Shown here piece by piece: positions 9,070 through 18,074 of a stretch of 64,000 nt of DNA. A program made the position numbers and the translations under genes. The notes beneath the pieces are model-generated. The model saw only the letters and a list, made by a program, of their open reading frames with translations, was not told where the DNA came from and did no database searches. The stretch lies in contig NZ_PSXX01000001.1 in assembly GCF_002931055.1 (NCBI RefSeq), positions 124,001 to 188,000 on the forward strand. The letters run 5' to 3'. This DNA comes from Pseudoclavibacter sp. AY1H1 (GTDB lineage: Bacteria > Actinomycetota > Actinomycetes > Actinomycetales > Microbacteriaceae). Every line of letters starts with the position of its first letter. The stretch's first letter is position 1.

Positions 9070-10825
9070 CGCGGACAGCCTCGCGCAGTCGTCGACGGCG
9101 GATGTGAGCCTGCTGGCGTCGCTCAACGATGCCCAGCGGGAGGCGGCGCTCGCTCTTGTCGGCCCCGTCTGCATCCTGGCAGGGGCCGGGACGGGCAAGA
9201 CGCGGACGATCACGCACCGCATCGCGTACGGCATCCGCGCCGGGGTGTACGACCCCTCGCGGGTGCTCGCCCTGACCTTCACGGCGAAGGCGGCGGGGGA
9301 GCTGCGTGGGCGACTCCGAGATCTGGGAGCGTCCGGCGTCGCGGCACGCACCTTCCATGCGGCGGCGCTCAGCCAGCTCGGCTTCTTCTGGCCGCACACG
9401 GTCGGCGGCCCCGCCCCGGCCATCGTCAAGGGCAAGGGCAGGCTCATCGCCGAGTCCGCGGAGCGCATCGGTCTGCGGCTCGATCCTGCCGGCGTGCGCG
9501 ACATGGCGACCGAGATCGAGTGGCGCAAGGTGCGTGAGCTGTCCCTCGAGGAGTACGCCATCCAGCTGCGGTCGTCGCGATCGCTGCCGAAGGGGGTCAG
9601 CGACGACGCGGCTCTCGGCCTGCTGCAGGCCTACGAGGACATCAAGGACGAGCGTCGGCAGATGGACTTCGAGGATGTGCTGCTGGCCACCGTCGGCATG
9701 CTCGAGCTCGAACCGTGGGTCACGCAGCGTGTGCGCGAGCAGTACCGGTTCTTCGTCGTGGACGAGTACCAGGACGTCTCGCCGCTGCAGCAGCGGCTGC
9801 TGCAGCTGTGGCTGGGTGCGCGTCGTGAGCTGTGCGTCGTCGGCGACGCGGCCCAGACGATCTACTCGTTCGCCGGCGCCTCGAGTTCCTTCCTGACGGG
9901 GTTCCCTGAGCGGTATCCGGATGCGAGGGTCGTGCGCCTCGAGGACAACTACCGCTCCTCGTCCGCCATCATCGGCGTCGCGAACGAGGTCGCCAGGCAT
10001 GTGCCGTACGCGCTCACGCTCGAGCCGGCGGCCGAGACGCCCAGGCGCGAGCCCCTGCCCGAGGTGCTGCAGTTCCACGACGACGACGACGAGGCTCGCG
10101 GTGTCGTCCACCGGATCGGCGAGGATCTGCGAGGCGGCATCCCCATCGAGAGCATCGCCGTGCTGTACCGGACGAACGTGCAGGCCGCCGCCATCGAGCG
10201 TGCTCTCCAGGACTCGGGCATCGCCTACTCGGCCATCGGCCAGCGGCGCTTCTTCGACCAGCCCGAGGTGCGCCAGGCTCTCAGCGCCCTACGTGCCGCC
10301 GTCATGCAGGAGACCACGGGGCCGTTGTTCCAGGCAGTGAGCGACGTGCTCCGCGATCTTGGCTGGACCCACGAGCCTCCCGCCGATTCCGGCGCCCTGC
10401 GCGACCGCTGGAACTCCTGGGATGCGCTGCTCCGCCTCGCCGACGCCCAGCCGCACGGCACGAAGCTCGCCGAGTTCTCGGCGGAGCTGCAGCAGCGCGC
10501 GAAGATGCAGTACGAGCCGGAGCTGCGAGCGGTGACCCTCTCGAGCATCCACGCCGCGAAGGGCCTCGAATGGGACAGTGTGACCATCGTCGGCGTCAGC
10601 GAGGGGCTGCTGCCGATCTGGTACGCGGAGACGCAGGATGAGCTCGACGAGGAGCGCAGGCTCCTGTACGTCGCCGTCACGCGCGCGCGGAAGCGTCTGC
10701 GTCTGACGCACGCGCAGTACGGCGGTCGGCGCGACGCGGAGCGGCCGGCTTCTCGCTTCCTGGCAGAGCTCGGCACCCGCATTCGTCGTGGAACGAACGG
10801 GGCGTTCGGCGGACCTCGCCGGTGA
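9053..10825 (+). CDS. uvrD2: UvrD2-type ATP-dependent DNA helicase, short form
   Basis: This 590-aa SF1A 3'-5' helicase has Walker A AGAGTGKTRT, VVDEYQDVS, GDAAQTIYSFAG, SSIHAAKGLEWD and RLLYVAVTRAR. It ends soon after the conserved SRFLAEL. Mycobacterial UvrD2 is about 700 aa and continues into an HRDC domain and a tetracysteine region; neither is present here. The start is taken as GTG 9053, inside the last codons of nudC (17-bp overlap). No ATG is available in a sensible place. Its last 149 bp overlap the convergent gene 10677-11597. The upstream neighbour nudC and the adnAB genes fit the mycobacterial order. Confidence 0.85.
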   Translation: MVTSTDADSLAQSSTADVSLLASLNDAQREAALALVGPVCILAGAGTGKTRTITHRIAYGIRAGVYDPSRVLALTFTAKAAGELRGRLRDLGASGVAARTFHAAALSQLGFFWPHTVGGPAPAIVKGKGRLIAESAERIGLRLDPAGVRDMATEIEWRKVRELSLEEYAIQLRSSRSLPKGVSDDAALGLLQAYEDIKDERRQMDFEDVLLATVGMLELEPWVTQRVREQYRFFVVDEYQDVSPLQQRLLQLWLGARRELCVVGDAAQTIYSFAGASSSFLTGFPERYPDARVVRLEDNYRSSSAIIGVANEVARHVPYALTLEPAAETPRREPLPEVLQFHDDDDEARGVVHRIGEDLRGGIPIESIAVLYRTNVQAAAIERALQDSGIAYSAIGQRRFFDQPEVRQALSALRAAVMQETTGPLFQAVSDVLRDLGWTHEPPADSGALRDRWNSWDALLRLADAQPHGTKLAEFSAELQQRAKMQYEPELRAVTLSSIHAAKGLEWDSVTIVGVSEGLLPIWYAETQDELDEERRLLYVAVTRARKRLRLTHAQYGGRRDAERPASRFLAELGTRIRRGTNGAFGGPRR

Positions 10826-11597
10826 GCGAGTCGATCGTCAGGACCTCCGGACTGCAATAGCGCGAGGCGGTTCCGTCGCGAAGCCACGACGACACCGCGT
10901 CGACGACCAGGCTGCGAACGACCTCCCTCGTGAGGCGCGGGAGCTGGGCGCGCGTCGTGAGCGCGAGCTGGGTGGCGATGGCAGCCCAGGCGCGATCGGC
11001 GTCCAGTCGGTTCAGGTCCTCGCAACGTTGGCAGGGGGTGCGGCCGGGCACGACGAATGGACCGATGCTCGCGTCGAGGTCGCCCGCGACGACGGCGAGG
11101 TGCGGCACATCCCAGGCCATGAGCGGCGTGTACCGCCGAGGCGGGAGGACGTAGTCTCCGCAGTCGACGACGAGGCCGATCTCTGCGGGTCTCGGGGGCT
11201 GGTAGTCGCCGCGCGCGCTTCGCACCGTGCAGCCGAGCGCCGCGACGTGCCCGGCGAGGTCGTCGCCGGCGATCGTGCCGCGCACGAGGATGACGGGTGG
11301 TCGCGCCTTGCCGCGAGGTGCGGCTGCCCCGGACCTCCGGCGCGGCGAGATGGGTACCGGTTCGAGGAGCGCCCGCACGCGCCCGAGCAACGCCTCGATC
11401 TCGTCGCCGTTCAGTCCGAGTCGTGCGCCCCGCTCGTGGAACTGCGCGAGCGTGCCGCCGCTCCGCAGCGACTCGATGAGCCGCTCGGTGGCCGCGCTCG
11501 GCTCGCGGATGACCGCACGAGCGTTCACGCCGCCCAGTTGCAGCTCGGTGGGGGAGCGCCACACGAGGGGCACGCCAGGTGGCAATCGCAGTTCCAT
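10677..11597 (-). CDS. TOMM leader-peptide-binding / ThiF-like cyclodehydratase-domain protein (Rv3196-type)
   Basis: This 306-aa protein resembles the Ocin-ThiF/TOMM precursor leader-binding family. It has a winged-helix-like N-terminus (ELRLPPGVPLVWRSP), a ThiF-like core, the family segment PFVVPGRTPCQRCEDLNRLD, and a late Cys pair (DECGCR) that would complete a zinc site. In azole-forming pathways such proteins hand a precursor peptide to a YcaO enzyme. No YcaO gene or precursor is visible here, so that role is not shown. M. tuberculosis carries a comparable gene (Rv3196) in the same neighbourhood. Start ATG 11597 has an AGGAT Shine-Dalgarno about 9 nt upstream; a longer reading frame to 11750 is less likely. 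Its last 49 codons lie antisense to uvrD2. Confidence 0.7.
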   Translation of the reverse strand: MELRLPPGVPLVWRSPTELQLGGVNARAVIREPSAATERLIESLRSGGTLAQFHERGARLGLNGDEIEALLGRVRALLEPVPISPRRRSGAAAPRGKARPPVILVRGTIAGDDLAGHVAALGCTVRSARGDYQPPRPAEIGLVVDCGDYVLPPRRYTPLMAWDVPHLAVVAGDLDASIGPFVVPGRTPCQRCEDLNRLDADRAWAAIATQLALTTRAQLPRLTREVVRSLVVDAVSSWLRDGTASRYCSPEVLTIDSLTGEVRRTPRSFHDECGCRALPGSEKPAAPRRADRRTARASDADASARA

Positions 11598-11682
11598 GCA
11601 GAGATCCTGCTGGAACGCTCGAAGCCCCGCAGGAGTTCTCCACAGCCCACGTCGGACGAGGCCGAGCCCGAGCCAGGACCGG

Positions 11683-11711
11683 GACCGCAGCCATGACCGG
11701 TGGCTGCGGTC
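11683..11711 (-). terminator. Hairpin terminator after the zinc-protease-like gene
   Basis: A perfect 11-bp stem (GACCGCAGCCA / TGGCTGCGGTC) with a 7-nt loop sits between the minus-strand gene ending at 11728 and the next minus-strand start at 11597. There is no strong U-tract. Confidence 0.55.
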
Positions 11712-11727
11712 TGCCGGAGGCGCGAGA

Positions 11728-13095
11728 TCAGCTCGTTGGCGTGTCGCCACCCTCCGGTGCGTCGCCGAACGCCGAGGGGTCGTCGAGGAACTTCGTCAGC
11801 GCCTCGTCGTACTCGTCGGCGGGGAGCTCGCCGAATCCGAGCCTCGTGACGAGTGCCTCGGGGTGGTCGATGTCCTCGCTCGTCGGGAGAGCGTCGAAGT
11901 GGGCCCAGAGCTCGTCACGGGCGGCCGCTCCGTGCGCTTCCGAGACTGCGCGCCACATGGCGGCAGCCTCGCGGAGGCGGCGTGGACGGAGCTCGAGCCC
12001 GACGAGCGAGGCGAAGGCGCGCTCGGCGGGGCCGCCGACGGCGCGACGGCGCCGCACGGTCTCCGCGAGTGCGACCGACTTCGGCAGCCGCGCTGTCGCG
12101 TCTTCCGTGACGACGTCGACCCAGCCCTCGATGAGGGCGAGCATGGTCTCGAGGCGGGCGAGTGCCGCCTCCTGCTGCTCCGTGCGGGGCGGGATGAAGG
12201 CGCCCTCGGAGAGCGCAGCCCTGATCCCGTCCGGGTCGCTCGGGTCGAGCGTCTGCGCGAGCTCCTCCATACGGGAGACGTCGATGCTCACCCCTCTCGC
12301 GAACTCCGTGATCGAGGAGATGAGGTGCAGGCGCAGCCACTTGGCGTGCTGGAAGAGCCTCGCGTGGGCTGTCTCGCGGACGGCGAGGTAGAGCTCGATC
12401 TGCTCGCGGTCGACGTCGAGACCCTCGGCGAAGTCGTCGATGTTCTGCGGCAGGAGCGAGGGACGGCTGTGGTCGAGCACCGGCACGCCGATGTCGCCTC
12501 CGGCGACGACCTCCTCAGCGAGGTTGCCGACGACCTGGCCGAGCTGCACGGCGAACATCGCGCCGCCGATGCCGCGCATCATCGAGGACGACTGGCCGAG
12601 CAGCTGCGCCATCTCCGGCGGGGTCTGCTCGGTGAGCACGTTCATGAGGGCGTCGGCGATGCTCGTCGCGACGGGTTCGGAGAGCGAGGTCCAGAACTGG
12701 ATGGAGCCGGTGATCCACTCGAGTCGGGTGAGCGTCGCTGGCGACTCGCTGAGCTCCCCGAGCTGGGTCGCCTCGCTGAGCCACAGCTGCGCGACGCGGA
12801 AGGCCTGGTCGAATCGGGCGGCCTCCTCGGAGCTGATCTCGCGGTTCTTGGGCTGCGCGACCCGACGGGCCTGGTCGCGTGCGACCTGCCAGTCCAGTCC
12901 GTTGCCCGGGTTCGCGACGGCCGCCTGCAGCTGCGCCAGCAGCGCCTGCACCGCGGCAGGGTCGTTCGGGAGCCCAGCGACTCCCGCCAGCTTGGCGGGG
13001 TCGAAGCCTCCCTGCCCGCTCAGCAGCTCGCGGAGCAGCTTGCGCAGCTCGTCTTCGGATCCGTCGTCGGGAATCGGTCCCTGTGCATCACTCAT
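11728..13095 (-). CDS. DUF2342 zinc-dependent metalloprotease-like protein (Rv3195-type)
   Basis: This 455-aa cytoplasmic protein carries the family motif RETAHARLFQHAKWL (His-x6-His) near the middle, and long helical segments such as MFAVQLGQVVGNLAEEV. Peptidase activity is assumed from family annotation and has rarely been tested. The start ATG 13095 (MSDAQGP) has a strong Shine-Dalgarno GGGAGG 6 nt upstream; the longer open frame to 13632 runs antisense to the next gene and is rejected. It is divergent from the PDZ protease, as in mycobacteria (Rv3195/Rv3194c). Confidence 0.82.
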   Translation of the reverse strand: MSDAQGPIPDDGSEDELRKLLRELLSGQGGFDPAKLAGVAGLPNDPAAVQALLAQLQAAVANPGNGLDWQVARDQARRVAQPKNREISSEEAARFDQAFRVAQLWLSEATQLGELSESPATLTRLEWITGSIQFWTSLSEPVATSIADALMNVLTEQTPPEMAQLLGQSSSMMRGIGGAMFAVQLGQVVGNLAEEVVAGGDIGVPVLDHSRPSLLPQNIDDFAEGLDVDREQIELYLAVRETAHARLFQHAKWLRLHLISSITEFARGVSIDVSRMEELAQTLDPSDPDGIRAALSEGAFIPPRTEQQEAALARLETMLALIEGWVDVVTEDATARLPKSVALAETVRRRRAVGGPAERAFASLVGLELRPRRLREAAAMWRAVSEAHGAAARDELWAHFDALPTSEDIDHPEALVTRLGFGELPADEYDEALTKFLDDPSAFGDAPEGGDTPTS

Positions 13096-13225
13096 TCCGC
13101 ACCTCCCAGCGCTTGGATCTACGCTAGCTCGTGGCCCCTCCAAGGAAGGGTCGCCGTGACTGCGTATGCGCCGAGTGCCTTGCGCCACGGGCGAACAATA
13201 GCCGCAGGACATCGAAACGAGCGCA

Positions 13226-14443
13226 GTGACCTTCTTCTCCGAACCCTCCTCAGAGGGGGATGCCCGAGTTCGCGAGCAGTCAGAGGCGTTTGCCAGGGCG
13301 CACGAGGCGAACCGCCGCCGCAGCGAGGAGGGCTCGAGGCGGGCGCGCGTCGGACTCGTCTTCCTCTCCATCGGGATGCTCCTGCTCGTCGCCCTCGGCT
13401 TCAGTCCGGCGCCGTACGTCGTGCGCTCTCCCGGCCCCGTCTTCGACGCGCTCGGCACGGTGCAGGCCTCGCAGGAGGACACGACGCAGGTCGAGGTCAT
13501 CACGATCGGCGGGGCCGACACGTTCGAGCCGTCTGACGGGCAGCTCGACGTCATGACCGTGAACGTCGGGGGCCGGCCGGAGAACCTGCCCAACTGGTTC
13601 GAGGTCTTCATCGCTCTTGTCACGCCATCCAACGACGTCCTCCCCGTCGAGGCGTACTACGCCGACGCGGAGACCGGCGAGCAGCGCGATGCGCAGAACG
13701 CCGCGCTCATGCAGGGTTCTGAGGCCGATGCGATCGCCGCAGCGCTCATCAACGAGGGGTACGACGTCGGAACTGCGCTGGCGGTCGTCTCGGTCGGGGA
13801 GGACGGGGCTGCGGCGGGCATGCTCGAGCCCGGGGACATCGTGAAATCCGTCAGTGGGATCCCGGTCGACTCGACGGAGGGCCTGCCAGCGGCCGTGGCC
13901 GAGGCATCCGGGGGCGACCTCGACAGTCTCGGACCGGTCGACGTCGTCGTGGATCGGGCCGGCGAGAGCAAGACGTTCTCGATCACGCCACGCCCGGGAC
14001 TCGTCGAGGGGGAGGAGCGGCCGCTGCTCGGAGTCACGGTCGCCACCCAGCACGAGTTCCCGATCGATGTCGACATCGAACTCGGCAACGTCGGCGGACC
14101 GAGCGCGGGGCTCATCTTCGCGCTCGCCGTGTCCGACAAGCTCGTCGACGGCGACCTCACACAGGGCCTGCACATCGCGGGCACCGGCACGATGTCGCCC
14201 GATGGCACGGTCGGCAGCATCGGCGGCATCACGCAGAAGCTCTACGCCGCCGTGGAGGTCGGCGCCGACCTCTTCCTCGCGCCGGCGGACAACTGCCAGG
14301 ACGTCCTGGACGGGGGCATCCCAGGTGACATCCCGGTCTACGCCGTGTCCTCGCTGAACGAGGCGGAGCAGGTCATCCAGACGGTCGGGGACGGCGGAGA
14401 CACCGGCGCGCTGCGCACCTGCGAATCGGTTCTCGGCTCATGA
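13226..14443 (+). CDS. Membrane-anchored PDZ / Lon-like (S16) protease (Rv3194c-type)
   Basis: This 405-aa protein has a charged N-terminus, one membrane segment at about 42-60, a PDZ domain (about 185-255, LEPGDIVKSVSGIPV) and a C-terminal Lon-type proteolytic domain. The Ser-Lys dyad is visible: Ser 293 in GGPSAGLIFAL and Lys 338 in GGITQKLYAA. The catalytic part should face outward. The start is GTG 13226, with only a weak Shine-Dalgarno; no better start is seen. UPF0182 follows about 100 bp downstream, the conserved actinobacterial pairing. Confidence 0.87.
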   Translation: MTFFSEPSSEGDARVREQSEAFARAHEANRRRSEEGSRRARVGLVFLSIGMLLLVALGFSPAPYVVRSPGPVFDALGTVQASQEDTTQVEVITIGGADTFEPSDGQLDVMTVNVGGRPENLPNWFEVFIALVTPSNDVLPVEAYYADAETGEQRDAQNAALMQGSEADAIAAALINEGYDVGTALAVVSVGEDGAAAGMLEPGDIVKSVSGIPVDSTEGLPAAVAEASGGDLDSLGPVDVVVDRAGESKTFSITPRPGLVEGEERPLLGVTVATQHEFPIDVDIELGNVGGPSAGLIFALAVSDKLVDGDLTQGLHIAGTGTMSPDGTVGSIGGITQKLYAAVEVGADLFLAPADNCQDVLDGGIPGDIPVYAVSSLNEAEQVIQTVGDGGDTGALRTCESVLGS

Positions 14444-14480
14444 CCCACGCCAGTCTCAGTTTTGCCAGGCAGTTGCCAGA

Positions 14481-14486
14481 TAAACT
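14481..14486 (+). promoter_or_regulatory. Possible -10 element for UPF0182 gene
   Basis: TAAACT (TANNNT) lies about 58 nt upstream of GTG 14545. TTGCCA hexamers upstream are at poor spacing, so the -35 is unclear. Confidence 0.3.
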
Positions 14487-14544
14487 CCTCTAGTTCCCCT
14501 TTCTCGGAAAACAAACGGCCCCTCCAGGCAATGACAGGTACGAC

Positions 14545-17541
14545 GTGACAAGCACTGCAGCTCAACAGCCCCAGAGTCCGAAACCCGCCAGCCGACGTCG
14601 GATGGGACCGCTCACGATCACACTGCTGATCGTCGTGGCGCTCCTCGTCGTCTTCTTCTGGTTCGCTGGCCGATACGCGGACGTGCTCTGGTACGACCAG
14701 CTCGGCGTCCTCGAGGTCCTCCTCACCGAGTGGGGTGCCGGGGCGATCATGTTCGCCATCGGACTCGTCGGCATGGGCGTTCCCCTCTACGCGAACCTGC
14801 AGATCGCCTACCGTGCGCGTCCGGTCTACGCCAAGCTCAACGAGCAGCTCGACCGCTACCAGCAGGTCATCGAGCCGATCCGTCGCGGTGCGATGATCTT
14901 CGTCCCCGCTATCTTCGGCCTCTTCGCCGGCGTCGCGCTCATCGCCTCCTGGCAGACCGTGCTGATGTGGATGAACTCCACTCCGTTCGGCGAGACCGAC
15001 CCGGTCTTCAACCTGGACGTCTCGTTCTACATCTTCCAGCTGCCGTTCTTCCGAGGCGTCGTCGCGTTCGTGAGCGCCGTCGTGCTCCTCTCGCTGATCC
15101 TGACCGCGGCAACGCTGTACCTGTACGGCGGAATCCGCGTGACCGGTCGCGAGGTCGTCATCTCCAAGAGCGCCCGCACGCACATCGCGATCCTCGCGGG
15201 TCTCTACATGCTCGTGCAGGCGGTCAGCTTCTGGCTCGACCGATACGCCGCGCTCAACACGCTCTCCGGTCGCTGGACGGGTGTGCTCTACACCGAGGCG
15301 AACGCGACCATCCCCGGTCAGGGCATCCTGGCCGGAGCCGCGATCGTCGTGGCCGTCCTCTTCTTCATCGCCGCGGCCATCGGTCGCTGGCGTCTGCCGC
15401 TCGTCGGCACGGCCCTGCTCGTCATCGTCGGCCTCGTGGTCGGCATGGTCTACCCGTGGATCGTCCAGCAGTTCCAGGTCGGACCGAGCGAGCAGGCACT
15501 CGAGACCCCGTATATCCAGAACAACATCGATGCGACCCGAAGCGCCTATGGGCTCGATCAGATCGAGGAGATCAACTACGCCGCAGAGACGACGGTCAGC
15601 CAGGGGCAGCTCCGGAACGACGCCGACACCACGGCGAATATCCGCATCCTCGACCCATCGCTCGTCTCGCCGACCTTCGCGCAGTTCGAGCAGGAGCGTG
15701 CGTACTACCAGTTCCCTGACCGCCTCCACGTCGACCGCTACGAGATCGACGGCCAGGTTCAGGATGCCGTCGGCTCCGTCCGCGACATCAACATCGCCGG
15801 TCTTGGCGCTGACGCGCAGTCCTGGGTCAACAACACCATCGTCTACACGCACGGCTACGGCCTCGTCACGGCGTACGGCAACCAGCGTGGACCCGACGGT
15901 CAGCCCCTCTTCATCGAGGGCGGCATGCCCAGCGAAGGCGCGCTCGGCGATTTCGAGCCGCGCGTGTACTTCGGGCAGTCCTCGCCCGAGTACTCCATCG
16001 TCGGCGCCCCGGAAGGCTCCCAGCCCGCCGAGTTCGACCACGTCTCCGGCGCCGACGGCGCAACGCAGACGTACAACACGTTCACCGGTGAGGGCGGCCC
16101 CGACCTCGGGAACTTCTTCAACCGCCTCGTGTACGCGATCAAGTTCCAGTCCGAGCAGATCCTGCTCTCCGAGTACGTCAACGACGAGTCGCAGATCCTC
16201 TACGACCGCGACCCTGCCGAGCGCGTGCAGGCCGCTGCCCCGTACCTGACGATCGACTCCGATCCGTACCCCTCGGTCGTGGACGGACGCCTCACCTGGA
16301 TCGTGGACGGCTACACGACGAGCAACAAGTACCCATACTCCGAGCTCGCCGGCCTGCAGAACCTGCTCGAGGACGCGGACACCCCAGCGTCGTCGCTGCC
16401 GCCAGAGGTCATCAACTACATGCGCAACTCGGTGAAAGCGACCGTGGACGCGTACGACGGAAGCGTCACGCTCTACGCGTTCGACGAGACCGACCCGATC
16501 CTGCAGACGTGGCAGAAGGTCTTCCCGTCGACGCTCAAGAACGTGTCGGAGATGTCGGGTGAGCTGCTCAGCCACATCCGGTACCCCACGGACATGTTCA
16601 AGGTGCAGCGCGAGATGTTCGCCAGGTACCACGTGACCGACGCGAGCACGTTCTACAACCAGACGAACGCCTGGCAGCTGCCGCAGAACCCCACCGGGGG
16701 AGAAGCGTCACAGCCTCCGTACTACCTGACGATGCAGCTCCCGGGTCAGGAGTCGGCGTTCTCGATCTACTCCACCTACATCCCGTTGACAAACGCGAAC
16801 GCGCAGTCGAGGAACGTGCTGAGGGGGTATCTCGCCGCCAACTCCAACGCGGGATCCACGGACGGAACCGTCGCGGATACGTACGGGAAGATAACTCTGC
16901 TGCGAGTCGAGAACGACAACGTCAATGGCCCTGGCCAGGTGCAGAACATCTTCAACTCGAACGAGACGGTCGCCAACCAGCTGAACCTGCTTGAGCGAGG
17001 CGGTCAGACGCAGGTGCTGCGAGGAAACCTCCTCACGGTGCCGGTCGGCGAAGGGTTCCTGTACGTGCAGCCTGTCTACGTCGAGTCGACCGGTGAGACC
17101 AGCTACCCGCTGCTGAGGCGCGTGCTCGTCGCGTTCGGCGACAAGATCGCGTTCCAGCCGACGCTCGACGAGGCGCTCGATGAGCTCTTCGGCGGCGACG
17201 CCGGTGCTGATGCCGGTGACGGCGGCGTCGAGGTTACCGACGACCTGCCCGTCGACTCGGTCCCTGACGACACGACCGCGACGCCTGCACCGACCGCGAC
17301 GACTCCGCCCTCGGGCGGCGGCACGGGAACTCCTCAGGAGCAGCTCTCGACCGCGCTGGCGGACGCTGAGAAGGCCCTCGAGGATCGGACGGCCGCGTAC
17401 GCGAACAACGACCTCGTTGCGGCCGCCGAGGCCGACCAGCGGCTCACCGAGGCGCTGAACCGTGCCCGTGATGCGGACAGCCAGGTGTCCGGCACGTCGG
17501 TGACGCCGAGCGATTCCCCGGAGCCGACGCCGACCACGTAG
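14545..17541 (+). CDS. UPF0182 family large membrane protein (Rv3193c-type)
   Basis: This 998-aa protein has about seven membrane segments in the first 320 residues (one near 18-40 containing LTITLLIVVALLVVFFWF), then a large domain predicted outside the membrane. A C-terminal Asp/Pro/Thr-rich tail (near 890-930) is followed by an Ala-rich helical segment. Function unknown; the family is nearly universal in Actinobacteria. Conserved blocks such as VLWYDQLG and the long exported domain match the family in length and order. The start GTG 14545 follows an AGG-type Shine-Dalgarno; a nearby ATG at 14531 runs into a stop after a few codons. A hairpin terminator follows the stop. Confidence 0.9.
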   Translation: MTSTAAQQPQSPKPASRRRMGPLTITLLIVVALLVVFFWFAGRYADVLWYDQLGVLEVLLTEWGAGAIMFAIGLVGMGVPLYANLQIAYRARPVYAKLNEQLDRYQQVIEPIRRGAMIFVPAIFGLFAGVALIASWQTVLMWMNSTPFGETDPVFNLDVSFYIFQLPFFRGVVAFVSAVVLLSLILTAATLYLYGGIRVTGREVVISKSARTHIAILAGLYMLVQAVSFWLDRYAALNTLSGRWTGVLYTEANATIPGQGILAGAAIVVAVLFFIAAAIGRWRLPLVGTALLVIVGLVVGMVYPWIVQQFQVGPSEQALETPYIQNNIDATRSAYGLDQIEEINYAAETTVSQGQLRNDADTTANIRILDPSLVSPTFAQFEQERAYYQFPDRLHVDRYEIDGQVQDAVGSVRDINIAGLGADAQSWVNNTIVYTHGYGLVTAYGNQRGPDGQPLFIEGGMPSEGALGDFEPRVYFGQSSPEYSIVGAPEGSQPAEFDHVSGADGATQTYNTFTGEGGPDLGNFFNRLVYAIKFQSEQILLSEYVNDESQILYDRDPAERVQAAAPYLTIDSDPYPSVVDGRLTWIVDGYTTSNKYPYSELAGLQNLLEDADTPASSLPPEVINYMRNSVKATVDAYDGSVTLYAFDETDPILQTWQKVFPSTLKNVSEMSGELLSHIRYPTDMFKVQREMFARYHVTDASTFYNQTNAWQLPQNPTGGEASQPPYYLTMQLPGQESAFSIYSTYIPLTNANAQSRNVLRGYLAANSNAGSTDGTVADTYGKITLLRVENDNVNGPGQVQNIFNSNETVANQLNLLERGGQTQVLRGNLLTVPVGEGFLYVQPVYVESTGETSYPLLRRVLVAFGDKIAFQPTLDEALDELFGGDAGADAGDGGVEVTDDLPVDSVPDDTTATPAPTATTPPSGGGTGTPQEQLSTALADAEKALEDRTAAYANNDLVAAAEADQRLTEALNRARDADSQVSGTSVTPSDSPEPTPTT

Positions 17542-17561
17542 GCGCCGAGCTGCACGCGCCG

Positions 17562-17593
17562 ACGGGCGTCACCCTCTCGAGGGTGGCGCCCGT
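17562..17593 (+). terminator. Hairpin terminator after UPF0182 gene
   Basis: A two-part stem (ACGGGCG/CGCCCGT outside, CACCCT/AGGGTG inside, one mismatch between) starts 20 nt after the stop codon. The U-tract is poor, as usual in high-GC actinobacteria. Confidence 0.6.
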
Positions 17594-18074
17594 TGGCGTC
17601 TGCGTGCCCGGACGTCCGCGCCTGCGCACGCTCCCGCTCCCGCGTGCTGGTGCTCCCGCGTGCTCACGTGCCCGCGTGCCCGCGTGCCTGCGTGCCTGCG
17701 TGCCCGCGCTCCCCGGCGTCCCGAGGCTGAAGTTGTGGGCAAGAGCTGTTCAGGAGTCCCCTGACGACCTCAGGCCACAACTCTCTGCCCGGTGGTGGGG
17801 CAGACGACGCGGGGCGGCGGCGGCGGGTTGGGATGCGGGGTTGGGCTGCGTCGCGAGCGCGTGGTCCTCGCTCGAGGCGCGACGCGCCCGGGATGCGTCT
17901 CATGGCGGACTCCGCAGCGGGAATTCGCGCGAAATCGAGGAGATTTGGCCCTGATGCGGGCCCGCGGAGGAGCCTGCGGCAGGTGCCTCATGCCTCCGAC
18001 ACGCCGGGTTTTCCGGGGAAGTGGGGGCCTGAGTTGCACGACGCTAGGACCGCTGGTAATGTTTTCTCTTGTGC
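17594..18074. other. Gene-free stretch with low-complexity repeats
   Basis: I see no supportable gene here. Open frames on both strands are short, Arg/Pro-rich and lack start signals. The stretch holds the 8-bp tandem repeat at 17667-17706 and an inverted repeat (AGTTGTGG at 17731, CCACAACT at 17775). It ends just upstream of the initiator tRNA, whose promoter must lie near 18050. Confidence 0.5.
17667..17706 (+). repeat. 8-bp tandem repeat, five units
   Basis: Five consecutive units of CGTGCC(C/T)G occur here, with looser copies just upstream (CGTGCTGG, CGTGCTCA). It is non-coding and looks like a slippage-prone microsatellite. Confidence 0.7.

Noticed and set aside
14338-16632. 764-codon minus-strand frame opposite UPF0182
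   Set aside because: Dominated by Asp/Glu/Arg/His/Val runs typical of antisense reading in high-GC DNA; UPF0182 is certain on the plus strand.
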